NCBI GenBank assembly: GCA_964343705.1
Contig: CAYFJX010000010.1
Coordinates: 1-58,956 of the forward strand
Source of the DNA: JAUSFM01 sp964343705
Lineage (GTDB): Archaea; Nanobdellota; Nanobdellia; Woesearchaeales; UBA12501
Length of the DNA: 58,956 nt
Direction of reading: 5' to 3'
Below, in pieces: positions 24,749 through 32,489 of the stretch. The stretch's first letter is position 1. Every line of letters begins with the position of its first letter. Made by a program: the position numbers and the translations under genes. The notes beneath the pieces are model-generated. The model ran no database searches. It worked only from the letters and a program-made list of their open reading frames with translations, and was not told the origin of the DNA.

Positions 24749-25626
24749 TCTTTCACCTGATCTTTAAGAGTTGCTGCTTCACGTTCTGCTTTTGCAAGAA
24801 CATCTGCGACAACTTCTTTTGAGAGTATGCCTTGTGATACTGCAAGTCCTTTTGCGTCTCTAAATGCTTTGGTAAGCAAGAGTTCTGTTGTTTTGTCAGT
24901 GTAGATGCCAGCTTCAACACCAAGGTTGATTGCCCATGCACCTGCTTGTGCAAGCTTGTCAAGGAATTCTTGCTCATCAATTGCTAGTACATCCTTGCCA
25001 AACACAGTACCATTTTCATAGACTGCAGTTACGTTCAAACCAATCTCCATAGGTTCAATGCCAAGCCGGGTTAAGATTCCAGCGAGTTGTGCACTCACCA
25101 CTTCTCCTTCCTTGACTACGATCGCATCTTCTTTAATGACTACTTTTCCTGCGTCGATCCCTGCTTTGATACCACATCCCCCAAGCTCACCAATAACTGG
25201 ACCTGGAGCAAAGGGTGTTGGACCCGCTGGAACTTTAATGTCATTTGGTGCGGTCTGACCTGCTTTTGCTGGAGCACTTGATTTGTTCTTCTGAATATTT
25301 TTGTAAAGTGTAAATGGATTTTTGTCTGTGAAAAGAAGCGCAGGCATACCTCTAAGGTTTTCTTCTAGTTTTTCAAGACCTGGCATGTCTTTTTGTGCCT
25401 TCTTTATTGCAATTTTGATAAGTCTTCGCTTAGCCATCCGAATAACACAACCATCTCGAAGGTTTTCCCTCATGGTTTGTAGCTGTCTTGCTGGCAGGCT
25501 TTCCATGTTAACTGCTGCCACAATAGGATATTTCTTGAAGAGTGTAACTAACTCTTTCACAGCGTCTTTCTTGATTCCGGATGCCTTGGATGTTTTTGCC
25601 ATTTTCTGTACAAGTACCTGCATCAT
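24745..25626 (-). CDS. rpl10: Ribosomal protein L10 (P0)
   Basis: 293 residues, archaeal P0-type stalk base. The rRNA-binding N-terminal domain (VKELVTLFKKYPIVAAVNME, ENLRDGCVIRMAKRRLIKIA) is followed by the insertion domain (GPTPFAPGPVIGELGGCGIK) and C-terminal helices that bind L12 dimers. The length is shorter than many archaeal P0 proteins and it lacks the usual charged C-terminal tail shared with L12 (no GLGALFG), which is a noteworthy difference. It starts 2 bases after L1; a second in-frame ATG at 25602 (MAKTSK) is possible. Confidence 0.96.
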   Translation of the reverse strand: MMQVLVQKMAKTSKASGIKKDAVKELVTLFKKYPIVAAVNMESLPARQLQTMRENLRDGCVIRMAKRRLIKIAIKKAQKDMPGLEKLEENLRGMPALLFTDKNPFTLYKNIQKNKSSAPAKAGQTAPNDIKVPAGPTPFAPGPVIGELGGCGIKAGIDAGKVVIKEDAIVVKEGEVVSAQLAGILTRLGIEPMEIGLNVTAVYENGTVFGKDVLAIDEQEFLDKLAQAGAWAINLGVEAGIYTDKTTELLLTKAFRDAKGLAVSQGILSKEVVADVLAKAEREAATLKDQVKE

Positions 25627-25628
25627 TG

Positions 25629-26273
25629 TTACAATTCTACTGGCTTGCTCATTGTTAGTTTAAGCAAGACTCGCTTGATGTTGTTTTTTTCTGCAGGAAG
25701 ATGATTAATAAGTTGGTTGTAGATTGTTGTAATATTATCAATAAGTTCTTCGTCTGACATGTCCTCAGTACCAACAGTCAGTTGAACCATAGGTCGCTCC
25801 TTTGCAAGGACTGCGACAGTTTTCTGTAATTTTTCATACACTGGCCCAAGATTTGCTTTTGGTGGTACAATACAACCAGCTTTAGGATTCGGCATCTTCT
25901 TTTTTGGACCAAAAATCCGACCAAATGCGCTTGCTACCTTAGGCATGATGTTTGCTTGAGCAACAAAGTACATGTGATCATCTGCTAGTTTTTTTGCTAA
26001 TGGTTTGTTTTTAGCGTATTTTTCAAAGTCTTTTTCTTCAATAACTGTATCAAAAGTTTTTTCTGCTTCTGCTTTTAGTTCAGGACCTACAAGAGCACAT
26101 AGTTTTGATTTCTTGCTACGTCGGTGATTAAGAAGTACAAAAAAGTCAAGCTGGTTTTCAGGTTTTTTCATATCAAGAGCTTTCAAGTTAACAATGAGAT
26201 CTACTGTCTGAGAGAATTTACGTTTCTGTTGCTTGAGTTCTGCAAGCGCCTTAGTGATTGTGTCTTTATCCAT
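25629..26273 (-). CDS. rpl1: Ribosomal protein L1
   Basis: 214 residues. L1 stalk protein of the large subunit, binding 23S rRNA and the exiting tRNA; in archaea it also represses its own operon by binding mRNA. Signatures: KRKFSQTVDLIVNLKALDMK, ASAFGRIFGPKKKMPNPKAG and the C-terminal VLLKLTMSKPVEL. The ribosome binding site GGAGGGA lies 8 bases upstream and a TTTATATA box (about 26338-26346) gives a leader of about 45 bases. First gene of the L1-L10-(endonuclease)-L12 operon. Confidence 0.97.
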   Translation of the reverse strand: MDKDTITKALAELKQQKRKFSQTVDLIVNLKALDMKKPENQLDFFVLLNHRRSKKSKLCALVGPELKAEAEKTFDTVIEEKDFEKYAKNKPLAKKLADDHMYFVAQANIMPKVASAFGRIFGPKKKMPNPKAGCIVPPKANLGPVYEKLQKTVAVLAKERPMVQLTVGTEDMSDEELIDNITTIYNQLINHLPAEKNNIKRVLLKLTMSKPVEL

Positions 26274-26285
26274 AGTTGCTCCCTC

Positions 26286-26306
26286 CTAACCGCGAATGCG
26301 AGTTAG
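26286..26306 (-). promoter_or_regulatory. Hairpin in the L1 operon leader
   Basis: On the reverse strand CTAAC-T-CGC-ATTC-GCG-GTTAG folds into a bulged hairpin that ends directly at the ribosome binding site of the L1 gene. Archaeal L1 is known to autoregulate through an mRNA mimic of its rRNA site, so this is a candidate, though the consensus L1 site was not recognised here. Confidence 0.4.
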
Positions 26307-26381
26307 TCAATTGGGTATATGCTCCTGAGTGAAGAGGTGGTATATAAAGCTTTTGGGTATTACAGGTTAGGACTTACATAT

Positions 26382-26545
26382 ATGAGGGTTATAGCATTGT
26401 AATCCGAGTTTTTGTAGGTGAGCTAGGAGCGGCAAATTCTTCAAAATCAAAGAATATTTCCAACTGCACAGATTTTACAGCAAAGCTGTTTAATCCAGGC
26501 CGGGATCCGGCCTGGTTAAAACTGTGCAATATCCAATAGGGTTTT
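26382..26545 (+). repeat. Structured intergenic repeat, copy 1
   Basis: First of three copies of a roughly 140-160-bp repeat (others 31521-31678 reverse, 40600-40736). The outer stem TGCACAG/CTGTGCA (26465-26471, 26522-26528) encloses two hairpins: ACAGC/GCTGT (26477-26481, 26485-26489) and CCAGGCCGG/CCGGCCTGG (26495-26503, 26507-26515). The upstream half holds ATTCTT...AAGAAT. In copy 3 the small hairpin changes on both sides so that pairing is kept. The gap 26274-26599 otherwise holds the L1 promoter and leader and the promoter of the next gene. Confidence 0.75.
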
Positions 26546-26599
26546 GTCTCTTTAACTACACTACAGATTTATATTCAAAAAAAGACTTTTCTATTAACC

Positions 26600-26824
26600 A
26601 TGGGATTCATAAAAAACTTTTACAACACAAATATCGCCAATGGTGAATTCAAGAAGCACAAGCTCGCATACGCACTAGCAATCGGAATAGGTTTTATAGG
26701 TGCAAATCATGGTGGCAACTGTGCTCGAGACCTAGCCAGAACTGGTGTGAAAATGTATGACCAACTTGATGACAAAGTTGAGATTGAGATGAAGGAGTAT
26801 CAAACTCAGGTTGAGCAGAGATAA
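26600..26824 (+). CDS. Small hypothetical protein, 74 aa
   Basis: Not recognised. A short hydrophobic stretch (residues about 22-36, LAYALAIGIGFIGANHGG) may be a membrane or membrane-associated helix, followed by a charged amphipathic C terminus. A TATA-like ATTTATATTC lies about 30 bases upstream, consistent with a leaderless mRNA. Confidence 0.55.
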   Translation: MGFIKNFYNTNIANGEFKKHKLAYALAIGIGFIGANHGGNCARDLARTGVKMYDQLDDKVEIEMKEYQTQVEQR

Positions 26825-26883
26825 TCATTCAGTTACAAACTTTGAGATGGTATTAAGTAGGTGTACCTAATATACTTTACATT

Positions 26884-27543
26884 TTACCTAAAAAAGAATT
26901 CAACTGCAGCAGCTTCCATTGCTTCATTCTGTTTTTGCATTGATGCATATAATTGATTTATATCTTGTGTCCAGTCTCCTTGGAAGCCAATTCGTCTAAG
27001 AAATTTTTCTGTTGCATCATAGCCAGGTGCAATATATACACCAGCTGACATGACACCAAACTTCTTTTCTGGATCCATAACAAGTTTTTGGCCAACACAC
27101 CCAGGTCCGTTTGTTAAGAAATCAGTTGCTGCAAAGCGAGCCGTGGCTGGTCCAAAAAACAATCCATCCTTGTGTATAATAGCGCCGCCCTCAAATGTAA
27201 CCCCCACATCATACTTGTATGCTCCCACTATTGGATACAATTCCAAACCCGCAATCCTGCCAATGTACATAACCGCCAGGTTTATTTCATAACCAACAGT
27301 AATCTGTTTTGACCAGTGAACTCCAGGAGTCTTACTTGGTATTGGACCTGTTTGAACTTTGTGAACAAGAACAGTGTATTCTCCTCGTGCTGCTGAGACA
27401 GCTTCATTAAACGCTGGCAATGTTAAATCAACATCACGAGCAATGAGCTCCATTGAAGGACGACCTTCAAGAATTGCTGGTGCAACCTTTGCAACTTCTT
27501 CAGGATCAAGCATAAGTTCAAGTCCTGACTCAGATGGTGTCAT
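26884..27543 (-). CDS. Hypothetical protein, 219 aa
   Basis: Not recognised. Glycine-rich beta segments (ITVGYEINLAVMYIGRIAGL, YKYDVGVTFEGGAIIHKDGL, KKFGVMSAGVYIAPGYD) and a helical C terminus; no signal peptide. Own promoter with a TATA-like ATATTACACTAT region upstream (about 27553-27565). Function cannot be given. Confidence 0.65.
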   Translation of the reverse strand: MTPSESGLELMLDPEEVAKVAPAILEGRPSMELIARDVDLTLPAFNEAVSAARGEYTVLVHKVQTGPIPSKTPGVHWSKQITVGYEINLAVMYIGRIAGLELYPIVGAYKYDVGVTFEGGAIIHKDGLFFGPATARFAATDFLTNGPGCVGQKLVMDPEKKFGVMSAGVYIAPGYDATEKFLRRIGFQGDWTQDINQLYASMQKQNEAMEAAAVEFFFR

Positions 27544-27653
27544 ACAGAGACTGATATAGTGTAATATAAAAAGTTTATGTGAAAGAAGTCAAGATGGGAA
27601 TTTTTTTCTACATCCCTCCAACGATCTTAATGTTTCATTAACTAAGAATATTT

Positions 27654-27914
27654 TTAATTATACACACGTTCACGTTTATCTATATCAAAGATTAGAATTT
27701 CTTTTTTATCATAATAAACAACATATTTAATCCTATGACTACCAACCCTAACCCGAAATGATTTCCTTCCTTTTGTTCCTTTTATGCTTTCAACTTCAGG
27801 AGGAAAGGGATTTTTCTCTAGTTCCCTGATTTTATTTCTAAGTCGTTGATACAGCTCTTTTTCACATTTTTTAAGAAATCGCTTGGCCTTAGGACCAGCA
27901 AAGGAAGTAAACAT
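27654..27914 (-). CDS. relE: RelE-family toxin
   Basis: 86 residues. The RelE mRNA-interferase fold is clear: FAGPKAKRFLKKCEKELYQR, then ENPFPPEVESIKGTKG, RKSFRVRVGSHRIKYVVYYD and ILIFDIDKRERVY. The strand with RVRVGSHRIKY carries the basic residues used to cut ribosome-bound mRNA. Its start lies 1 base after the stop of the antitoxin gene, a classic coupled operon. Confidence 0.9.
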   Translation of the reverse strand: MFTSFAGPKAKRFLKKCEKELYQRLRNKIRELEKNPFPPEVESIKGTKGRKSFRVRVGSHRIKYVVYYDKKEILIFDIDKRERVYN

Positions 27915-27915
27915 T

Positions 27916-28113
27916 TTAATTGTTAATCTCCTTATCTAACTCGTCAAAAGGAACAGATTTACCTGCTTTGTGCTCTTTTTCTGCCTCTTCCAAAGCAGCT
28001 TCTTCTTCTGGAGTCATGAAAACTTCCTCTATATGATCTTTGATAAAATCAAGATCTTTACGAATTGCTTTTAATTCAGCCAAGACCTCATCTGAAGTTA
28101 TTGATTCCGCCAT
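27916..28113 (-). CDS. Antitoxin of the RelE system
   Basis: 65 residues from the ATG at 28113 (MAESITSDEVLAELKAIRKD). Helical, acidic, ending GKSVPFDELDKEINN, the usual toxin-wrapping tail. It lies just upstream of the RelE gene, and 53 bases downstream of proS. The longer frame to 28224 runs into the end of proS and is not supported. Confidence 0.82.
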   Translation of the reverse strand: MAESITSDEVLAELKAIRKDLDFIKDHIEEVFMTPEEEAALEEAEKEHKAGKSVPFDELDKEINN

Positions 28114-28166
28114 GCAAAAAGAAATGTCAACCAGATATTTAAATCTGTCGGTTAGGTCACACTTGA

Positions 28167-29657
28167 TTAATATGATCTTCCAACATACACGGCATGCTTT
28201 CCTTTCCCTCCACAGAGTGTGCAATCACTCTTTGCAGGAATAGTTCCTTTGCTGCTGTCATTGTCATGATATGGAATACAAAGAATCTTAGCTGGAGTAT
28301 CCTTGGTGAGTTTGTCTTCACACTCCTCGCCACCACACCAAGAGCACATCACCAATTTTTTCTCTTCAATCATTTGTTTCAGGTGCTCGTAGTCTTTGAC
28401 TTTTACAATGGAGCTGTGCAAGAATTCTCGTGCTTTTTCATACAAATCTACCTGCATGTTGTGCAAGCTCTTGGTGACTTCTTTGGCAAGATGTTTTAGT
28501 TTGATAAAATCTTTTGCTCCTGTGTCTCGTCGGACAACAACTGCTTGTTCTTTGTCAATATCTTTTGGACCAACTTCAATTCTAACAGGAACTCCTTTCA
28601 TTTCCCACTCATTAAATTTCCAGCCTGGACTGTAATCATCTCTGTCGTCAAGGTGCACTACGTATTGTTCTGCTTCAAGGTCTTTTTTGATTTTTTCACA
28701 GACTTCAAGAGTTTTAGCTTTTGTTTTTTCAAAAATAATTGGAACAATGACAGCGTGAGTGTGAGCAACCTGAGGTGGGATAACCAATCCTTTGTCATCG
28801 CCGTGTGCAAGAATCATTGCACCGATTGAACGCGTGGTGAATCCCCAGGAGTTTTGCCAGACGTGTTGCTTTTTCTCATTTTCGTCGGAAAAAGTGATGT
28901 CAAATGCTTTTGCAAAGTTTTGACCAAGCAAGTGTGACGTACAAGCTTGCATTGCTTTACCATTTGGCATGAATGCTTCCAGTGTTGTAGTCATGTCTCC
29001 GCCTGCAAATTTTTCAGACTCTGTTTTGACACCTTTGATGACTGGAACTGAATATAATTCTCTGTACGTGCTTTCATAAATGTCAAGGATGTTAAGTACT
29101 TCTGCCAGTGCACTGTCACGTGTTGCGTGTGCAGTGTGTCCTTCTTGCCATAAGAATTCTCTGCTGCGAATAAAAGGAACAGGATTCTTGAATTCCCAAC
29201 GAACAACATTACACCATTGGTTGAGGAGTAGAGGAAGGTCTCGGTGGCTGCGTATCCACTTATTGTACGCTGCGTACATTATTGTTTCTGATGTTGGTCG
29301 GATAGCAAGTTTTTCATTAAGTTTTGTTTCACCACTGTGGGTCACCCATGCAACTTCAGGAGTGAAACCTTCAACATGCTTTGCTTCTTTCTGAAGCAGT
29401 TTTTCTGGAATAAAAAGCGGAAAGTACGCGTTTTTTACTCCTAGTGCTTGAAAGTGCTTGTCCATGAATGTCTTTACTTTTTCCCAGATTGAATAGGAGT
29501 TAGGTAAGAAAATATAACAGCCTGATACGTCGGTGTAGTCTACCAGCTGGGCTTTGGTTATTACTTGACTAAACCATTCACCCATGTCATCATTCTTTCT
29601 GACAGTGATTCCTTCTTGGACTTGCTTTGCTGCTTTGCCTTTATTTTTCTTTGACAT
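28167..29657 (-). CDS. proS: Prolyl-tRNA synthetase (archaeal/eukaryotic type)
   Basis: 496 residues, full length. Class II signatures: motif 1 region NAYFPLFIPEKLL, motif 2 VVRWEFKNPVPFIRSREFLW and motif 3 HGDDKGLVIPPQVA. The anticodon-binding domain follows, and the C-terminal zinc-binding domain has CSWCGGEECED and CTLCGGKGKHAVYVGRSY, ending in Tyr as in archaeal ProRS. A TATA-like TTTATATAG lies upstream. The RelBE pair follows on the same strand. Confidence 0.97.
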   Translation of the reverse strand: MSKKNKGKAAKQVQEGITVRKNDDMGEWFSQVITKAQLVDYTDVSGCYIFLPNSYSIWEKVKTFMDKHFQALGVKNAYFPLFIPEKLLQKEAKHVEGFTPEVAWVTHSGETKLNEKLAIRPTSETIMYAAYNKWIRSHRDLPLLLNQWCNVVRWEFKNPVPFIRSREFLWQEGHTAHATRDSALAEVLNILDIYESTYRELYSVPVIKGVKTESEKFAGGDMTTTLEAFMPNGKAMQACTSHLLGQNFAKAFDITFSDENEKKQHVWQNSWGFTTRSIGAMILAHGDDKGLVIPPQVAHTHAVIVPIIFEKTKAKTLEVCEKIKKDLEAEQYVVHLDDRDDYSPGWKFNEWEMKGVPVRIEVGPKDIDKEQAVVVRRDTGAKDFIKLKHLAKEVTKSLHNMQVDLYEKAREFLHSSIVKVKDYEHLKQMIEEKKLVMCSWCGGEECEDKLTKDTPAKILCIPYHDNDSSKGTIPAKSDCTLCGGKGKHAVYVGRSY

Positions 29658-29717
29658 GCTGCGTAGTGGGAGAAGGGGCTATATAAAGGTTAAGGTAAAA
29701 TACGTAACAACATCCAA

Positions 29718-30503
29718 TTACTCAGAAGGAGGCCCATAAATCTGGTTTGCCTGCTCAATCTGAGCTCGTCGTTGATCATCAAAAAAGGTGTCAACAGCAT
29801 CTTGCTCAACATAACCACCTTCAAGAATTTCTATCCCATCAAATTTCCCATCTAGAAATCCCTCTGGTAATAGACCAGGAGGTAAGTTTTCCATATATTC
29901 TTTAAAACGTGCAAGATCCTCTTGGAACTTTCCAAACAATTTTCTGGTCAAGCGTTGAGTTGTGATTTGAAGAAAAGCTTTGTTTAGATAATCCTCTCGA
30001 GTTGGAGACATGACTTTTACAACCTCAGCATACCCTTCTCCCGTTGAAAATAGATCTTTAGGAGTCATTCCTCTTTCTGCGCTCAGGTGGTGGGCATAGG
30101 CCATGGCTATCTCAAAATAGGTAACATTGGTAGCATGGTGTGTAACACAAAACTCGCTCATATTAAAAAGGTATCCAGCAACGTCAGGTTCTAAAAAAGG
30201 CTTCAAGCCAACAGCCATGATTTTATAACCCATAGCTTGTTGAACCATTATTGCAACACTTTTTTCAAAAAGTCCAAGAGGATCATCACCCGCATGAATA
30301 TCCACCCCAATACCATCCTGCAGTTCTTCCTTTGTGGGACCATGTTGTAATTGATGCTGAATAAACAGATTAACTGCACCCCTATCATCTTGTGACCATT
30401 CAGTTGAAGGAACACGAGACAATCCTGCTTCAGCTAGTGCAGCGTCATAATCTTGAATCAATGCTGCATATTCTTTTGTAGCGTTTACTAATTCATTTAA
30501 CAT
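29718..30503 (-). CDS. Hypothetical protein, 261 aa
   Basis: Not recognised. Predicted all-alpha, soluble. There is a histidine pair in FCVTHHATNVTYFEIAMAYA with AYAHHLSAERG and earlier HAGDD, a spacing that could bind metal, but no family is known to me. Divergent from the vapBC-type operon. Confidence 0.65.
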   Translation of the reverse strand: MLNELVNATKEYAALIQDYDAALAEAGLSRVPSTEWSQDDRGAVNLFIQHQLQHGPTKEELQDGIGVDIHAGDDPLGLFEKSVAIMVQQAMGYKIMAVGLKPFLEPDVAGYLFNMSEFCVTHHATNVTYFEIAMAYAHHLSAERGMTPKDLFSTGEGYAEVVKVMSPTREDYLNKAFLQITTQRLTRKLFGKFQEDLARFKEYMENLPPGLLPEGFLDGKFDGIEILEGGYVEQDAVDTFFDDQRRAQIEQANQIYGPPSE

Positions 30504-30557
30504 ATGGTTGAGAAAAACAATGAAGTATTAAAGTTTTGTGGAATTAGGTAAAAGAAC

Positions 30558-30617
30558 AGTTTTTGGCATTAAAAACCAAAAACTATTTAAATTAGTTATA
30601 CATCATGTTTAAACATG
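30558..30617 (+). promoter_or_regulatory. Palindromic operators of the vapBC operon
   Basis: Two inverted repeats precede the antitoxin gene: AGTTTTTGG...CCAAAAACT (30558-30566, 30576-30584), and a perfect 14-bp palindrome CATGTTTAAACATG (30604-30617) that contains the start codon. The TATA-like CTATTTAAATTAG lies between. AbrB-type antitoxins bind such palindromes, so autorepression is likely. Confidence 0.6.
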
Positions 30618-30812
30618 GTGGAAGTAGAACTCAAACAATGGGGAAACTCAATAGGAGTCATTATCCCTGCAGAAAAACTAAAAGAATTAGGCCTGCATAA
30701 AGGAGACAAAATAGAGGTTGACATTCTTCCTAAAAAAAGAATAGATGGCTTTGGTATGTGTAAAGGAGGGAAACCTTTTGTAAGAGAGCATGACTTTGGC
30801 AGGGAGTTCTAA
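30615..30812 (+). CDS. vapB: AbrB-type antitoxin (VapB)
   Basis: 65 residues with the swapped-hairpin AbrB/SpoVT DNA-binding fold: VELKQWGNSIGVIIPAEKLK followed by ELGLHKGDKIEVDI. The C-terminal tail (GGKPFVREHDFGREF) would bind the toxin. Its stop is adjacent to the toxin ATG. Confidence 0.92.
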   Translation: MVEVELKQWGNSIGVIIPAEKLKELGLHKGDKIEVDILPKKRIDGFGMCKGGKPFVREHDFGREF

Positions 30813-31196
30813 ATGTTGTATGTTCTTGATAGTCATGCTTGGATAGAGTATTTTCTTGGTTCAAAAAAAGGTGAAAAAGTTAAGAGCCTATTCAAAGAGG
30901 GGAATGAGTTTTTAACAGTTGAGTGTTGTTTAGCTGAAATAAAGCGATGGGCATTACGAAATAGTCTTGATTTCATAGAACTGTATAAGATAATTCGTGC
31001 TGATTCAGGAATAGTATCTGTTACACAAGCAGATTGGGTTATAGCAGCTGATATTTGGTTTGAACAAAGGAAAATAAAAAAACATTTTGGACTTATGGAT
31101 GCAATGGTGGTGGTTAAACAAAAAGAAAACAAGTGTTATGTTGTTACTGGAGACCACCATTTCAAAGATCTGAAAAAGGTTGTATTTCTAAGTTAA
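30813..31196 (+). CDS. vapC: PIN-domain ribonuclease toxin (VapC)
   Basis: 127 residues. PIN-domain acidic residues are visible in YVLDSHAWIEYFLGSKKG (first Asp), CCLAEIKRWA (Glu), HFGLMDAMVV (Asp) and CYVVTGDHHFKDL (last Asp). Mg-dependent RNase that usually cuts tRNA or rRNA. Coupled to the AbrB antitoxin. Confidence 0.93.
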   Translation: MLYVLDSHAWIEYFLGSKKGEKVKSLFKEGNEFLTVECCLAEIKRWALRNSLDFIELYKIIRADSGIVSVTQADWVIAADIWFEQRKIKKHFGLMDAMVVVKQKENKCYVVTGDHHFKDLKKVVFLS

Positions 31197-31220
31197 GAAA
31201 GATATGAGCGTGTGAAAAAA

Positions 31221-31351
31221 AATATGAGCCCGCGAGGATGAACCCAACGGCAAACTTTGGCGCCAAAGTTTGATCAAATGCATGCAATGTGAGATTTCGC
31301 TGTGCTCAATCTCACGGAACGATAAAGAAAAGAATATGAGCCCGCGAGGAT
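31221..31351. repeat. Duplicated tRNA 3' end flanking a 93-bp palindromic segment
   Basis: AATATGAGCCCGCGAGGAT occurs at 31221-31239 and again at 31333-31351, where it is the 3' end of the tRNA gene. Between them lie a palindrome AAACTTTGGCGCCAAAGTTT (31252-31271) and a hairpin GTGAGATT/AATCTCAC (about 31288-31316). A duplicated tRNA 3' end is the usual footprint (attL/attR) of integration by a tyrosine recombinase, here with little or nothing left between the sites. Confidence 0.6.
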
Positions 31352-31441
31352 TCGAACCCCGGTCCGCCGGTCCCTGGCCAGATAACACAGTCATTTGTCG
31401 TCTTGAAGCCGGCCGTACTATCCAGACTATACTACGGGCCC
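31337..31441 (-). tRNA. Intron-containing tRNA, probably tRNA-Arg
   Basis: On the reverse strand GGGCCCG pairs with CGGGCTC (acceptor, discriminator A). The D stem is GTAT/GTAC, the anticodon stem GCCGG/CCGGC, and the T arm CGGGG-TTCGAAT-CCTCG. The anticodon loop is enlarged by about 31 bases. Removing AAGACG...GGCCAG leaves the loop CTTCGGA with anticodon TCG (Arg), and the body resembles archaeal tRNA-Arg (A20 present). A canonical intron site at 37/38 would give TCA instead, so the splice site and anticodon are uncertain. CCA is not encoded. Confidence 0.8.
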
Positions 31442-31520
31442 AATGTTCTTTTAGAATTCTATGTGATTTAAAAGGGTTTTGGTTAGAGAAAGGTAAAATT
31501 AGTTCAAGCAAAAGCTTTTT

Positions 31521-31678
31521 CCCAATATCTGACATTGCACAGTTTTAACCAGGCCGGGTTCCGGCCTGGATTAAACAGCTTTGCTGTAAAATCTGTGCAG
31601 TTGGAAATATTCTTTGATTTTGAAGAATTTGCCGCTCCTAGCTCACCTACAAAAACTCGGATTACAAAACAACCCTCA
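31521..31678 (-). repeat. Structured intergenic repeat, copy 2
   Basis: Reverse-oriented and nearly identical to copy 1 over about 145 bases. The big hairpin is CCAGGCCGG/CCGGCCTGG with loop AAC (on the reverse strand), and the small hairpin is ACAGC/GCTGT as in copy 1. It begins at the alba stop codon and so would lie in the alba 3' untranslated region; the tRNA gene is 80 bases further on. Confidence 0.75.
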
Positions 31679-31963
31679 TTTTTTTCTCAAAGCAATCTCA
31701 ACAGTACTAACCCTTACATCCCTGCCTTCTTTGTTGGTAAAGCCTTCGCTGTCAATACTGATATTCCCTACCTCAACAGTGTTTTCAAGAAAACGCTTGC
31801 AGGCAACTTCTGCAACATCTACTGCTCGCGAGATAAACTTGCCACGAGCTTTGATAAATACTTGTGAAGAATTTTTAGAAGTAAACTGCATTACCACACT
31901 AGTAACATAGTTCATAAAAGGCTTGTTGCCAATAAAAATAGAGTTGTCTTTTTTTGGTTCCAT
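31676..31963 (-). CDS. albA: DNA/RNA-binding protein Alba
   Basis: 95 residues from the ATG at 31963. The Alba signature is IFIGNKPFMNYVTSVVMQF and KARGKFISRAVDVAEVACKR, with the nucleic-acid-binding lysine and the C-terminal beta hairpin GRDVRVSTVEIALRKK. It is a dimeric chromatin and RNA-binding protein of archaea. The frame extends upstream to 32044, but the ATG at 31963 fits the family. Confidence 0.95.
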   Translation of the reverse strand: MEPKKDNSIFIGNKPFMNYVTSVVMQFTSKNSSQVFIKARGKFISRAVDVAEVACKRFLENTVEVGNISIDSEGFTNKEGRDVRVSTVEIALRKK

Positions 31964-32086
31964 GGATCCACACCTACATGCACTACAAAACCGAGTACAT
32001 ATAGTAAAGGACAAAAAAATAGACACCTTTACTATAACGAACAAACAACAATTTGATACTTATTGTTTGTGAGTATATGAGTGAGA

Positions 32087-32284
32087 TTAAAGGATGTCTT
32101 TATTCTTTCGGATAAGACGTGTCATGTAACCCGCAATGATATTTCGTAATTTCTTTGAAGCCTTAGGAATAAGTTCGTCTACTTTCTTCTTGTTTTCATC
32201 AAAGTTATCACTGAATCGCTCACCGTATTGCTTGAGCAGTTCATAGGTCTTTCGCTTAATTAGCTGTGTTTTGATTCTTCCCAT
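32087..32284 (-). CDS. rps17e: Ribosomal protein S17e
   Basis: 65 residues from the ATG at 32284 (MGRIKTQLIKRKTYELLKQY). S17e is found only in archaea and eukaryotes. The body GERFSDNFDENKKKVDEL and KLRNIIAGYMTRLIRK matches over its whole length. A TATA-like AATTTATAAATC lies about 25 bases upstream, read in reverse. Confidence 0.95.
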   Translation of the reverse strand: MGRIKTQLIKRKTYELLKQYGERFSDNFDENKKKVDELIPKASKKLRNIIAGYMTRLIRKNKDIL

Positions 32285-32489
32285 ACAAGCGCAGAATACC
32301 AGCAAATTTATAAATCTATTGGTACTGGAGGACTATTTAGTAGGCTAGTAATGCGTGATAGACCATCGAAAAATTTATATATCCGCAGTTCATTTCATTT
32401 TATAGTAGTTTAAAGGTACTAGTGTTGGGAATTGCATGGGACATAATCCAATAATATAAGTACAAAGCCTAAAAATGGAGGGTTAGACA

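Noticed and set aside
31337..31441. Selenocysteine tRNA because of a TCA reading
   Set aside because: Acceptor and D stems have normal length and no selenocysteine genes are nearby; an Arg tRNA with a shifted intron explains the sequence better.
31535..31675. Open frames reading FFDFEEFA and PSSPTKT on the opposite strand of the three-copy repeat (also at 40600-40720 and in copy 1)
   Set aside because: The frame is open in all copies, but the changes between copies follow RNA pairing rather than protein conservation, and there is no promoter or ribosome binding site. Treated as a by-product of the structured repeat.
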